A DNA stretch of 64,000 nucleotides from Achromobacter xylosoxidans (GTDB lineage: Bacteria > Pseudomonadota > Gammaproteobacteria > Burkholderiales > Burkholderiaceae_B). The stretch lies in assembly GCF_014490035.1 (NCBI RefSeq), contig NZ_CP061008.1, positions 5,890,001-5,954,000 of the forward strand, read 5' to 3'. Both the position numbers and the translations under genes were made by a program. This document shows, piece after piece, positions 35,607-45,095 of the stretch. Below the pieces are notes generated by a model. The model was not told the DNA's origin, made no database searches, and was given only the letters and a program-made list of their open reading frames with translations. Position 1 is the first letter of the stretch. Each line of letters begins with the position of its first letter.

Positions 35607-35803
35607 TTCATCCTCCTTCGTAGTGCGGCCGCACGCCTCACCGGGACACACGCTCGAACGAGCGCCGCCCGGTGCCTGACGACAGGTCCGGACGCAGATT
35701 ACGGAAGGAAGCTGCTAATCCGCTTTCTATGCGCTGTCGTGCTCCTGAATCCGGGGGTTATCCCTGAACGGAAGCCGCACATGAATGCGGAAATGCGGAG
35801 AAG

Positions 35804-37336
35804 TTACTGATCGCCCTTGAGCTCGACATCGAGCGGACGAGGATATTGCGAGACGATGGCCGCTAGCGGCAGCCACAGCACGGAAGCCAGGCCGACGCCA
35901 CCTTGCGCGTTCGGTTCGCCGTCGCGCAATTCGATGTCGCCATCGTTGCGGCGTGCGTAAGCGCGGGCGATCGCCAGCCCCAGGCCCGAGCCCGACGAGG
36001 CGACCGGCTTGTCCGTGCCGACCCGCTCGAAACGCGCGAAGGCGCGCTGGCGCAGTATCGGGTCCAGCCCCGGCCCGTTGTCGGAAACGGCAACCTCGGC
36101 GCGGTTGTCGCGGCAGCAGACCGACACGGTGATGCGCGCGCCAGCAGGCGCGTAGTGGATGGCGTTGTGCACCAGGTTCGACAAGGCTTCGTGCAGTTCG
36201 GCCTCGTTGCCCGACACCGGCGCGGGGGTTTCCTGACCCTCTTCGGAACCCGCCTGCACCCAGCCCAGGTCCTGCTGCTTTTCATGCGCCAGCGGCAGGT
36301 ACTGCAGCACCACCTCGCGCGACACGGCGTTCATGTCCAGCAGTTGCCTCGGCAACTGGTCGGCCTGGTTGGCGTGAGCCAGCGACAGCAGCTGTTCAGT
36401 CAGGCGGCGCGTGCGGCCCAGCTGGTCGACGATGCCGCGCAGGCCCTCCTGCGCCCGGGCCGGATCGCGTTCGCGCAGCGCGTACTGCGCCTGCGTCAGC
36501 ATGATGGCCAGCGGCGTGCGCAATTGATGCGAAGCATCGGCCAGGAACTGCGACTGCTCGTCGAGGACGCGGCGGTAGCGGGCGATATGGTGATTGACCG
36601 CATCGACCAGCGGCGCCACTTCGCTGGGCACGCGCGAGGCGTCCAGCGGCGTCAGGTCATCGGGGCGGCGCGCGCGGATATCGTTGCGCAGCCGGCGCAG
36701 CGGCTTCAACGCCCACGACACGCCCCACCACACCAGCAGCGCGACCAGCGCCAGCATGCGCGTGTCGCGCAGGATTTCCTGGCGCCGGGCGTTGTTCTCG
36801 GCCTCGATGCGCTTGCCTGTGCTTTCGGCCACCACGACCAGCACCTGGCGGTGCTGCCCCTGGTAGTACAGGTCGCGCACCACCGCGACGACGCGCACGG
36901 GATCGTTGCGATAGACGCTGTCGTAGAAAACGGGCTGGCTGTTGGAACGCGGCCAGGCAGGCGGACGCGGCATCTCCGGCATGCCGAGCAAGGTCTTGCC
37001 CGGCTCGGTGGGGACGGCGGCTCCGTCCGGCAGCGGCGGATCTATCTCTTCGATGCGGAAATACTTGCGCAGGCCCGCGCGGGACTCGAGCATCACCTGC
37101 GCGTACAGCGGCGTAGCGACCTGCAGGTTGCCGTCAGGCGTGAATTCCAGACTGCTTTCCAGCACCCGGGCAGGCTCGACCAGGGCGCTGTCGTAGGCTT
37201 CGTTGGTGATCTCGGCCAGCGTGCGGTAGTCGTTCACGCTGTCCACCACCAGCAGCACGATCACGCCCGGCAGCAGCAGAATGATCAACAGCGCGCGGAT
37301 GCCCACGCGCGGCAGCTCGGATAGCCGCAGCCTCAC
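35804..37336 (-). CDS. tctE: Sensor histidine kinase, TctE-like
   Basis: A 510-residue inner-membrane kinase. N-terminal helix (IRALLIILLLPGVIVLLVV), a periplasmic 2CSK_N-type sensor domain (about 35-190), a second helix (MLALVALLVWWGVSWALKPL), then the HisKA box FLADASHQLRTPLA with phosphorylated His270, and the ATPase domain with N box LVHNAIHYA, DNGPGLD and GSGLGLAIARAYA. It follows the response regulator directly. In Salmonella TctDE controls the TctCBA transporter; the TctBA genes 197 bases downstream fit that role here. Confidence 0.9.
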   Translation of the reverse strand: MRLRLSELPRVGIRALLIILLLPGVIVLLVVDSVNDYRTLAEITNEAYDSALVEPARVLESSLEFTPDGNLQVATPLYAQVMLESRAGLRKYFRIEEIDPPLPDGAAVPTEPGKTLLGMPEMPRPPAWPRSNSQPVFYDSVYRNDPVRVVAVVRDLYYQGQHRQVLVVVAESTGKRIEAENNARRQEILRDTRMLALVALLVWWGVSWALKPLRRLRNDIRARRPDDLTPLDASRVPSEVAPLVDAVNHHIARYRRVLDEQSQFLADASHQLRTPLAIMLTQAQYALRERDPARAQEGLRGIVDQLGRTRRLTEQLLSLAHANQADQLPRQLLDMNAVSREVVLQYLPLAHEKQQDLGWVQAGSEEGQETPAPVSGNEAELHEALSNLVHNAIHYAPAGARITVSVCCRDNRAEVAVSDNGPGLDPILRQRAFARFERVGTDKPVASSGSGLGLAIARAYARRNDGDIELRDGEPNAQGGVGLASVLWLPLAAIVSQYPRPLDVELKGDQ

Positions 37337-38023
37337 TCAGGATTCCGCGGACTCGCTGGCGACGCTTTCCAGCATGTAGCCCAGCCCGCGCACGGTGACG
37401 ATGCGCACGTCGCTGCCGGCCAGCTTCTTGCGCAGCCGATGCAGCACCACCTCGATGGCGTCGGGATTGGCTTCGCTATCGTGCGTGAACACCTTGCCGA
37501 ACAGTTGGGACTTGTCCACCGGATAGCCGCTGCGGGTAAGCAAGGCGGCCAGGGCGGCATGTTCGCGCGGCGTCAGGAACAGCAACGAGCCGTCCAGGGT
37601 GAAGGCGCGGCTTTCGCTGTCGTAGGACAGCGAGCCGCATTGCAGGCGCGGATGCTGGCGGCCGCGGCTGCGGCGCACCAGCGCCGTCAGGCGCGCTTCC
37701 AGTTCCTCGAGCGCGAAGGGCTTGGTGAGGAAGTCGTCCGCGCCCAGGTTCAGGCCGCGCACGCGGTCCTGCAGAGCGCCTTGGGCAGTCAACAGCAGCA
37801 CGGGGGTGCGGTCGTCGCGGTTGCGCATTTCGCGCAGCACCACCAGCCCGTGCTTGTCGGGCAGGCGCAGGTCCATGACGATGGCGTCGTATTCGGTACC
37901 GGCCATGAAGGCTTCGGCGGTGCGGGCGTCGGCCGCGTGGTCCGGCACGAACCCGCTCTGGGCGAGCGCGCGCATCAACCAGGACGCCATGTCCCGTTCG
38001 TCTTCAACCAACAATATGCGCAT
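37337..38023 (-). CDS. tctD: OmpR-family response regulator, TctD-like
   Basis: A 228-residue response regulator with receiver domain (acidic pair in [10 protein letters not shown], phosphoacceptor Asp51 in [12 protein letters not shown], Lys in [11 protein letters not shown]) and a winged-helix DNA-binding domain (from about 125; [14 protein letters not shown] recognition region, VRGLGYML wing). It abuts the kinase gene and its start overlaps the end of rppH by 20 bases on the same strand. Confidence 0.92.
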   Translation of the reverse strand: MRILLVEDERDMASWLMRALAQSGFVPDHAADARTAEAFMAGTEYDAIVMDLRLPDKHGLVVLREMRNRDDRTPVLLLTAQGALQDRVRGLNLGADDFLTKPFALEELEARLTALVRRSRGRQHPRLQCGSLSYDSESRAFTLDGSLLFLTPREHAALAALLTRSGYPVDKSQLFGKVFTHDSEANPDAIEVVLHRLRKKLAGSDVRIVTVRGLGYMLESVASESAES

Positions 38024-38576
38024 GACCGTCCGTTCCTTCAGGCAGATTCTCTGCTGCCCGTTGCCCGTGCACCCGCTGGCGCAAGTAGCGGGTTTCGTGA
38101 TGGCGCCGGAAGAGGATAGCCGACAGCTCGTTCAGCGCCTGGGTGTAGACATCGCGCTTGAACTCGATCACGGCATCCAGGGGCACCCAATACTGGCTCC
38201 AGCGCCAGGCATCGAATTCCGGATGCTGCGTCGCGCGCAAGCACACGTCACTGTCACGTCCTACCAGGCGCAACAAGAACCAAATCTGTTTTTGTCCTTT
38301 ATAGTGGCCACGCCACTCACGCCGGACGAAGTGATCGGGCACGTTATAACGTAACCAATCGCGTGTACGCCCCAAAATACGGACATGCTCGGGCTTCAAG
38401 CCCACCTCTTCATGGAGTTCGCGATACATGGCCTGCACCGGGCTTTCGCCATACTTGATGCCGCCTTGGGGGAACTGCCAGGCATGTTCCCTGATACGCT
38501 TGCCCCAAAAGACCTCGTTTCTACCGTTGACGAGAATGATGCCGACATTGGGGCGGTAGCCTTCGCGGTCAAGCAT
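38004..38576 (-). CDS. rppH: RNA pyrophosphohydrolase RppH
   Basis: Removes pyrophosphate from 5'-triphosphate mRNA and so starts RNase E-dependent decay. The 190-residue protein opens with [17 protein letters not shown] and has the Nudix box [23 protein letters not shown] region (38-60), followed by the conserved [11 protein letters not shown]. It is divergent from proS with 65 bases between. The C-terminal tail, past about 165, is longer than in E. coli and low in conservation. Confidence 0.95.
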   Translation of the reverse strand: MLDREGYRPNVGIILVNGRNEVFWGKRIREHAWQFPQGGIKYGESPVQAMYRELHEEVGLKPEHVRILGRTRDWLRYNVPDHFVRREWRGHYKGQKQIWFLLRLVGRDSDVCLRATQHPEFDAWRWSQYWVPLDAVIEFKRDVYTQALNELSAILFRRHHETRYLRQRVHGQRAAENLPEGTDGHAHIVG

Positions 38577-38641
38577 GGGCCACCCCCACCGAATTCAATA
38601 CAATTACGATCGATTATACGTATCTGCAGCCACCTTTAAAC

Positions 38642-40369
38642 ATGCGCGCATCCAACTACCACATCAACACCCTCAAAGAAGCCCCTTCCGAAGCCGAAGT
38701 CGCCAGCCATCAGCTGATGACCCGGGCAGGGATGATCCGCAAGCTCGCGGGCGGCATCTACACCTACATGCCCCTGGGGCTGAAAGTCATCCGCAAGGTC
38801 GAGGCCATCGTCCGCGAAGAAATGAATGCCGCGGGTGCGATCGAGCTGCTGATGCCGGTGGTGCAGCCGGCCGAGCTCTGGCAGGAATCGGGCCGCTGGG
38901 AGCAATACGGCGCCGAGCTGCTGCGCATCAAGGACCGGCACCAGCGCGATTTCGTGCTGCAGCCCACGTCCGAGGAAGTCATCACGGACATCGCGCGCAA
39001 CGAAATCCACAGCTATCGCCAGCTGCCGGTGAACTTCTATCACATCCAGACCAAGTTCCGGGACGAGCGCCGCCCGCGCTTCGGCCTGATGCGCGGCCGC
39101 GAATTCACCATGAAGGACGCCTATTCCTTCGACCGCGACGAAGCCGGCGCTCAGGCCAGCTACGACACCATGTTCAACGCCTACATGCGCATTTTCGGCC
39201 GCCTGGGTCTGGAATTCCGCGCCGTGGCCGCTGACACGGGCTCGATCGGCGGCACCCGCAGCCACGAATTCCAGGTGATCGCCGACACCGGCGAAGACCT
39301 GCTGGTCTACAACGCCGATTCGGACTACGCCGCCAACATGGAGCTGGCCGAGGCCCCCGGCCTGTACCCGACCCGCGCCGAGCCCGCCCAGGCCATGGCC
39401 GAAGTGCCCACGCCGGGCGCCGCCAAGTGCGAAGACGTGGCCAAGCTGCTGGGCCTGCCGCTGGAGCGCACGATCAAGTCCATCGTGCTGGCCACCGACG
39501 GCGAGAAAGGCGCCGACATCTGGCTGCTGCTGCTGCGCGGCGACCACGAACTCAACGAAATCAAGGCCGGCAAGCTGCCCGGCCTGGCCGGCTTCCGCTT
39601 CGCCACGGAAACCGAGATCGTCGAAACCTTCGGCTGCAAGCCCGGCTACCTGGGCCCGGTCAAGACCGTCCGTCCCGTGCACGTCATTGCCGACCGCACC
39701 GTGGCCAACATGGCCGATTTCGTCTGCGGCGCGAACAAGGAAGATTTCCACATCCAGGGCGTGAACTGGGGCCGTGACCTGCCCGAGCCCGAGCTGGTGG
39801 CGGACCTGCGCAACGTAGTCGCCGGCGACCCCTCGCCGGACGGCAAGGGCACCCTGTCGATCCAGCGCGGCATCGAAGTCGGCCACGTGTTCTACCTGGG
39901 CAAGAAGTACTCGGAAGCCCTCAAGGCCACCTTCCTGGACGAAACCGGCAAGCCCGCCGTCCTGGAAATGGGCTGCTACGGTATCGGCGTGACCCGCATC
40001 GTGGGCGCGGCCATCGAGCAGAACCACGACGCCCGCGGCATCATCTGGCCGCGCGCGATCGCCCCCTTCGAAGTGGTAATCTGCCCGGTCGGCTGGGGCA
40101 AAAGTGAAACCGTGCGTGACACCGCGCAAAAGCTCTACGAATCCCTCCTGGCGCGCGGCGTGGACGTCATCCTGGACGACCGCGATGCCCGCCCGGGCGT
40201 GATGTTTGCTGAATGGGAGCTGATCGGCGCGCCGCTCCGTGTAACAGTTGGAGAACGCGGCCTGAACGATGGTGTGGTGGAATTGCAGGCCCGTCGGGAA
40301 ACCGAAGCGGCCAAGATTCCGGTAGAGTCCGCGCTTGAAGCCGTGCTGACGAAACTCGACACGCTGTAA
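38642..40369 (+). CDS. proS: Prolyl-tRNA synthetase (bacterial type)
   Basis: Charges tRNA-Pro. The 575-residue class II enzyme has motif 2 ([21 protein letters not shown] around 140-160), motif 3 ([16 protein letters not shown]), an INS editing domain in the middle (about 220-400, with [10 protein letters not shown]) and an anticodon-binding C-terminal domain. Starts [20 protein letters not shown]. Upstream lies rppH on the other strand; ybgC follows after 53 bases. Confidence 0.97.
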   Translation: MRASNYHINTLKEAPSEAEVASHQLMTRAGMIRKLAGGIYTYMPLGLKVIRKVEAIVREEMNAAGAIELLMPVVQPAELWQESGRWEQYGAELLRIKDRHQRDFVLQPTSEEVITDIARNEIHSYRQLPVNFYHIQTKFRDERRPRFGLMRGREFTMKDAYSFDRDEAGAQASYDTMFNAYMRIFGRLGLEFRAVAADTGSIGGTRSHEFQVIADTGEDLLVYNADSDYAANMELAEAPGLYPTRAEPAQAMAEVPTPGAAKCEDVAKLLGLPLERTIKSIVLATDGEKGADIWLLLLRGDHELNEIKAGKLPGLAGFRFATETEIVETFGCKPGYLGPVKTVRPVHVIADRTVANMADFVCGANKEDFHIQGVNWGRDLPEPELVADLRNVVAGDPSPDGKGTLSIQRGIEVGHVFYLGKKYSEALKATFLDETGKPAVLEMGCYGIGVTRIVGAAIEQNHDARGIIWPRAIAPFEVVICPVGWGKSETVRDTAQKLYESLLARGVDVILDDRDARPGVMFAEWELIGAPLRVTVGERGLNDGVVELQARRETEAAKIPVESALEAVLTKLDTL

Positions 40370-40422
40370 ACCTTATAGTAACTACGGACTTTCCGCGTCC
40401 CGACTGCCCTTTTCTATCCATC

Positions 40423-40845
40423 GTGACCGATCCGAAGTCCGCCGAATCCGTCCTGCAGGTCCGTGTCTACTACGAAGACACGGATGCAGGCGGAGTGGTT
40501 TTCTACGCCAACTACTTGAAATTCCTGGAACGCGCACGCACCGAGTGGCTGCGCAATCTGGGGGTCAACCAGTCCAACCTGGCGGCCAGCGAACAACGTC
40601 TATTCGTTGTCCGCTCCCTGGACATGTCCTACCGCAAGCCGGCCAGGCTGGACGATTTACTTACCATACGCAGCCGGATCACACGACTCGGCCGCGCTTC
40701 GATACACTTCGCGCAACGCGCGGAACGCGACGGGGAACTGCTTGCCGACGGCAACATCCAAGTCTGCTGCGTCGATGCCATTCACATGCGGCCGGCGGAG
40801 TTGCCGGCTGACGTTCGCGCCAAACTGGAATTCATTCAGGAATAA
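40423..40845 (+). CDS. ybgC: Acyl-CoA thioesterase YbgC of the tol-pal cluster
   Basis: A 140-residue hotdog-fold thioesterase with the catalytic YYEDTDAGGVVFYANY motif and FLERARTEWLRNLG. Begins with GTG. It opens the tol-pal cluster as in many proteobacteria and is two bases before tolQ. Confidence 0.92.
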   Translation: MTDPKSAESVLQVRVYYEDTDAGGVVFYANYLKFLERARTEWLRNLGVNQSNLAASEQRLFVVRSLDMSYRKPARLDDLLTIRSRITRLGRASIHFAQRAERDGELLADGNIQVCCVDAIHMRPAELPADVRAKLEFIQE

Positions 40846-40847
40846 CC

Positions 40848-41528
40848 ATGCAAGTCACCAACGACATGTCGTTGCTTTCGCTGATTTCGCACGCCAGCGT
40901 GCCGGTCCAGCTGATCATGCTGATGCTGTTGGGCATTTCGATCATGTCCTGGACCTACATCTTCGCCAAGCGGCTGGCGATCAAGCGGGCCCATGCCCAG
41001 ACCCGCCGCTTCGAAGACGATTTCTGGTCGGGCGGCGACCTGTCCATGCTGCAACAGGCCGTGGCCTCGCGCCGCGACGAGCAAGGCGCGCTGGCCCGCA
41101 TCTTCGATGCCGGCATGACCGAATTCCTGAAGGCCCGCCGCGGCAATGCCTCCGGCGACGCCACCGCCCTGCTGGACGGCCCGCGCCGCGCCATGCGCGC
41201 CGCCTACCAGCGCGAGATGGATTCGCTGGAATCGCACCTGAACTTCCTGGCTTCGGCCGGCTCCGTGTCCCCTTACATCGGCCTGCTGGGCACGGTCTGG
41301 GGGATCATGCACGCCTTCATCGGCCTGTCGAACATGCAGCAGGCCACCCTGGCCTCGGTGGCTCCCGGCATCGCGGAAGCGCTGATCGCCACCGCCATCG
41401 GCCTGTTCGCGGCCATTCCCGCCGTGGTCGCCTACAACCGCTTCACGAACGACATCGATCGCATCTCGATCCGTTTCGACAGCTTCGTCGATGAATTCCT
41501 GAACATTCTGCAACGGCAGGTGCGCTAA
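40848..41528 (+). CDS. tolQ: TolQ, inner-membrane motor subunit
   Basis: 226 residues, three membrane helices. With TolR it uses the proton gradient to drive TolA. ExbB/TolQ family block: GSVSPYIGLLGTVWGIMHAF and PGIAEALIATAIGLFAAIPAVVAYN. Its last base overlaps the start of tolR. Confidence 0.96.
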   Translation: MQVTNDMSLLSLISHASVPVQLIMLMLLGISIMSWTYIFAKRLAIKRAHAQTRRFEDDFWSGGDLSMLQQAVASRRDEQGALARIFDAGMTEFLKARRGNASGDATALLDGPRRAMRAAYQREMDSLESHLNFLASAGSVSPYIGLLGTVWGIMHAFIGLSNMQQATLASVAPGIAEALIATAIGLFAAIPAVVAYNRFTNDIDRISIRFDSFVDEFLNILQRQVR

Positions 41529-41986
41529 TGCCCTCGGTAAGCTCACGCGGCAGGTCCGGCCGCCGCATGAAGGCCGACATCAACGTGGTGCCGTACATCG
41601 ACGTGATGCTGGTGCTGCTGGTCATCTTCATGGTGACCGCTCCTCTCATCACGCCCGGCCTGATCCAGCTGCCCTCCGTCGGCGCGGCTTCGGACGTGCC
41701 GGTCAAGCCGCTGGAAGTCCAGATTTCGGAAGACGGCAAGATCGCCCTGCGCATGCGCGAACCCGGCGCCACCATGCAGGACATCGCGCGCCCCGAGCTG
41801 GTGGCGCAAGTGCGTTCGCGCATTACCGCGGAAACCCCGGTGGTCATCGCCGCCGACGGCAAGGTGCCCTACGAAACGGTCGTGAAGGTCATGGATGAAC
41901 TTCGCACCAGCGGCATCACCCGCCTGGGTCTGCTGGTGGACCAGTCCGCCGGCGCATCCCAGCCTGCTCCCGCAAAAAAACGCTAA
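41528..41986 (+). CDS. tolR: TolR, inner-membrane motor subunit
   Basis: 152 residues with one membrane helix (DINVVPYIDVMLVLLVIFMV). Asp25 in that helix is the proton-relay residue. The periplasmic domain and the PVVIAADGKVPYETVVKVMD region are typical. The C-terminal tail is Ala/Pro/Lys-rich. It shares one base with tolQ. Confidence 0.96.
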   Translation: MPSVSSRGRSGRRMKADINVVPYIDVMLVLLVIFMVTAPLITPGLIQLPSVGAASDVPVKPLEVQISEDGKIALRMREPGATMQDIARPELVAQVRSRITAETPVVIAADGKVPYETVVKVMDELRTSGITRLGLLVDQSAGASQPAPAKKR

Positions 41987-42025
41987 CGCGACGCCTTCCG
42001 CCGGCGACGCCGGCTTGCAACGCTC

Positions 42026-43138
42026 ATGACGCCACCCATAATCCGACACCGCAGCGGCCCCCCGGCCACCCCGCCCAACCACGACAACCGGAAGGCATTG
42101 ATCCTGGCCGTGGCCGTGCACGTGCTGCTGCTGATCGTCTTGATCTTTGGCGTGAACTGGCGCTCCGAGAGCCCCGGCCCCGTGCAGGTGCAGCTCTGGG
42201 CAGACGGCAATTCGCCCGTCTCGCCGCCGCCCACGCCGCAACCCGAACCCCCGAAGCCTCAGCCCAAGCCGGAACCGAAGCCGGAGCCTGAAAAGGCGCC
42301 CGAGCCTCCCCCACCGCCTCCCCCTCCTCCCAAGCCTGAGCCCGAAGCCCAGCCCAAGACCGAGGAAGTCGACCCCGAGATCGCGCTGCAGGAAGCCAAG
42401 AAAAAGCGCGAACAAGAGGAAAAGGCACGCCAGGCTGCCGAAGCCGCCAAGGAAAAGGCGCGCCTCGACGAAGAACGCAAGCAGGCCGAACTGAAAGAAA
42501 AGAAGCGTCTGGAGCAGGAGCGCCAGGCTGCTGAGAAGGCTGCTGCCGAAAAGGCCGCCGAGAAAGCCGCCGCCGACAAGGCTGCCGCCGAGAAGAAGGC
42601 CAAGGACGACGCTGCCAAGAAGGCCGCGGCGGACAAGGCCGCCGCCGAAAAGGCCGCTGCCGACAAGGCTGCCGAGGAAAAAGCCGCGGCCGAAAAGGCT
42701 GCCGCCGAGAAAAAAGCCGCGGCCGAGAAGAAGGCCAAGGAAGAAGCCGCCAAGAAGGCCGCCGCCGACAAGGCGCTGAAGGATGCCTTCCGCAACGACG
42801 CCCTGGGCGCCGCCGGCATCCCCGGCGGCACGGCCGACCGCAATCAGGCGGGCGGCGGACGCGACAGCGGCTATGGCGCCAAGGTCCGCGCCTGCGTGCA
42901 ACCCGGGGTGGCTTATCCGCCCCCGGCCCGCAGCGGATCGGAAAATCCCACGGCACAATACCGGGTACAGTTAGGTTCCGACGGGAAGGTCAATGGCGTC
43001 ACCTTGACCAGTTCTTCGGGCAATGCCGGCTTCGACCGCGCGGTCGAGACGGGCATCCGCCGTTGCAACCCCTTCCCGAAGCCCTCGACGGGCCGCTACG
43101 AACCCATTATTGACGTTGTGTACAGAATGTATGATTGA
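42026..43138 (+). CDS. tolA: TolA, periplasm-spanning linker protein
   Basis: 370 residues. N-terminal membrane helix (LILAVAVHVLLLIVLIFGV), a Pro-rich stretch (about 60-115), a long Lys/Ala/Glu-rich helix with many AAADKAAAEKKA-type repeats (about 120-255), and the C-terminal TonB-like domain (VRACVQPGVAYPPP onward) that contacts TolB/Pal and colicins or phages elsewhere. Low-complexity repeats here make this gene prone to length variation. Confidence 0.95.
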   Translation: MTPPIIRHRSGPPATPPNHDNRKALILAVAVHVLLLIVLIFGVNWRSESPGPVQVQLWADGNSPVSPPPTPQPEPPKPQPKPEPKPEPEKAPEPPPPPPPPPKPEPEAQPKTEEVDPEIALQEAKKKREQEEKARQAAEAAKEKARLDEERKQAELKEKKRLEQERQAAEKAAAEKAAEKAAADKAAAEKKAKDDAAKKAAADKAAAEKAAADKAAEEKAAAEKAAAEKKAAAEKKAKEEAAKKAAADKALKDAFRNDALGAAGIPGGTADRNQAGGGRDSGYGAKVRACVQPGVAYPPPARSGSENPTAQYRVQLGSDGKVNGVTLTSSSGNAGFDRAVETGIRRCNPFPKPSTGRYEPIIDVVYRMYD

Positions 43139-43148
43139 CAGGAGATTG

Positions 43149-44477
43149 ATGAATATGACTCCCGCTTATAGCCGACGAGTACCCCCCCTCGCTCTCTGGC
43201 GATCGTATGGACTCGGGCTGCTGATGCTGACCTTGGCCTGCCTGATGGCCATCAAGCCCGCCCATGCGCAGCTGCGCGTCGATATCTCCGGTACCGGCGC
43301 CACCCAATACCCCGTCGCCATCGCCGACTTCGCCGTCGACGACACCCATGGCCGCGCCCTGGCCGAAGTCATCCGCGCCGACCTGACCCGCACGGGCCAG
43401 TTCCGCCTGATCAACGCCGCCGGTTCCGGCCTGAACGTCGACTCCCCCATCGCCTATGACGACTGGCGTGGCAAGGGCGCCGATTTCATCGCCTACGGCA
43501 GCATCACGCGCGGCGCCGACGGCCGCTACGACGTGCGCTACCGCCTGGCCGACACGGTCAAGAAGGGCCAGCTGGACGGCGTGGCGTTCTCGGGCACCGA
43601 GCAGGAACTGCGCCGCGTGGCGCACCAGATCGCCGACCGCATTTACGAGAAGATCACCGGCGTTAAGGGCGTCTTCTCGACCCGTATCGCGTACGTGCTG
43701 AAGAAGGGCGCCACCTACGAACTGCAGGTGGCGGACGCCGACGGGCAGAACCCGCAAGTCGCCCTGCGTTCGCGCGAGCCCATCATTTCGCCGTCCTGGT
43801 CGCCCGATGGCACCAAGCTCGCCTATGTGAGCTTCGAATCCGGCAAACCTGTCGTCTACGTGCACAATCTGGCCACCAGCGCCCGTTCGCCTGTCGCCAA
43901 CTTCAAGGGCAACAACAGTGCACCGGGCTGGTCGCCCGATGGCAGCAAGCTGGCGGTGGCTTTGACCCGCGATGGTTTGTCGCAAATTTACATCGTTGGC
44001 GCGACCGACGGCTCGAATCCGACCCGAGTTACGCGTTCTCCCGGGATTGACACCGAACCGAGCTTTACGCCAGACGGTGCTTCCATTATCTTTACGAGTG
44101 ACCGCAGCGGCGGGCCGCAGATCTACCAGACCGGCTCGAGTGGTGGCGAAGCACGCCGCCTCACGTTTAATGGTGGTTACAACATATCACCCCGAATTTC
44201 CCCCGATGGATCGACGCTACTGTACGTTGCAAGACGCGACGGCGCGTTTCGAATCGCATCGTTGAACCTGTCCTCAGGCTCCGAGACCTTGTTGACTGAT
44301 GGTCGTGACGATCAGTCCCCGAGTTTTGCGCCGAATGGAATGCAAGTCCTTTACGCCGCCATCCAAAATGGCCGTAGCGTGCTTGCTGGTGTCTCGAGCG
44401 ATGGCCGCGTACGGCAGACGCTTTCGGTACTGAATGGGGAAATACGTGAACCGACTTGGGGCCCATTTACCCGATAA
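43149..44477 (+). CDS. tolB: TolB, periplasmic beta-propeller protein
   Basis: 442 residues with a 40-residue signal region ending IKPAHA. The N-terminal domain (LRVDISGTGATQYPVAIADF) is followed by a six-bladed propeller with SPSWSPDGTKLAYVS, PGWSPDGSKLAVAL, PSFTPDGASIIFTS and PRISPDGSTLLYVA repeats. ATG at 43149 overlaps its GGAG site region (ggagattg). The last third (from about 43970) shows somewhat lower GC than the rest. Confidence 0.95.
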   Translation: MNMTPAYSRRVPPLALWRSYGLGLLMLTLACLMAIKPAHAQLRVDISGTGATQYPVAIADFAVDDTHGRALAEVIRADLTRTGQFRLINAAGSGLNVDSPIAYDDWRGKGADFIAYGSITRGADGRYDVRYRLADTVKKGQLDGVAFSGTEQELRRVAHQIADRIYEKITGVKGVFSTRIAYVLKKGATYELQVADADGQNPQVALRSREPIISPSWSPDGTKLAYVSFESGKPVVYVHNLATSARSPVANFKGNNSAPGWSPDGSKLAVALTRDGLSQIYIVGATDGSNPTRVTRSPGIDTEPSFTPDGASIIFTSDRSGGPQIYQTGSSGGEARRLTFNGGYNISPRISPDGSTLLYVARRDGAFRIASLNLSSGSETLLTDGRDDQSPSFAPNGMQVLYAAIQNGRSVLAGVSSDGRVRQTLSVLNGEIREPTWGPFTR

Positions 44478-44508
44478 CACGTGTGACTCTCTTTGCAAAG
44501 GAACTATC

Positions 44509-45009
44509 ATGAAGTCGCGCATTGCCAAAAGCCTAACCATCGCCGCTCTGGCTGCCGCCCTGGCAGCTTGCAGCTCCGTCCCTCTCGACGATAAAGCGGG
44601 TCAGGGCGGAGGCGCTGGCCAAGGATCCTCGGCCTCTGGCCAGATCCTTGATCCCTTCAACCCCCAAAGCATCCTGGCGCAACAGCGCTCGGTGTACTTT
44701 GACTTCGACAGCTACACGGTGTCGGACCAGTACCGCAGCTTGGTCGAAACCCACGCCAAGTACCTGGCCTCGCATCAGCAGCAGACCATCAAGATCGAAG
44801 GCAACACCGACGAACGCGGCGGCGCTGAATACAACCTGGCCCTGGGCCAGCGCCGTGCCGACGCTGTGCGCCGCATGATGACCCTGCTGGGCGTCAGCGA
44901 CAACCAGATCGAAACCATCAGCTTCGGTAAAGAAAAGCCGAAGGCGACTGGTACGTCGGAAGCCGACTTCGCGGAAAACCGCCGCGCCGATATCGTTTAT
45001 CGCCGCTAA
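44509..45009 (+). CDS. pal: Peptidoglycan-associated lipoprotein Pal
   Basis: 166 residues; lipoprotein signal ending LAALAAC-type with lipidated Cys21. An OmpA-like domain follows (SVYFDFDSYTV, IEGNTDERGGAEYNLALGQRRADAV, ENRRADIVY) that binds peptidoglycan. It is 31 bases after tolB with AAAGGA upstream. Confidence 0.96.
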   Translation: MKSRIAKSLTIAALAAALAACSSVPLDDKAGQGGGAGQGSSASGQILDPFNPQSILAQQRSVYFDFDSYTVSDQYRSLVETHAKYLASHQQQTIKIEGNTDERGGAEYNLALGQRRADAVRRMMTLLGVSDNQIETISFGKEKPKATGTSEADFAENRRADIVYRR

Positions 45010-45040
45010 GCTTTTTCGTATAGTCTAGAGCCCTACCACG

Positions 45041-45079
45041 CGTCGGGACGGTCAACCGGCCGTCCCGACGTTTGTTTTT
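45041..45079 (+). terminator. Intrinsic terminator between pal and cpoB
   Basis: CGTCGGGACGG, short loop, CCGTCCCGACG and TTTGTTTTTA. Strong in form. cpoB starts 17 bases later. Confidence 0.85.
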
Positions 45080-45095
45080 ATACCCGGGAATTTTC

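Noticed and set aside
42400..42780. Repetitive DNA in tolA as a mobile or satellite element
   Set aside because: It encodes the normal Lys/Ala/Glu helix of TolA and stays in frame.
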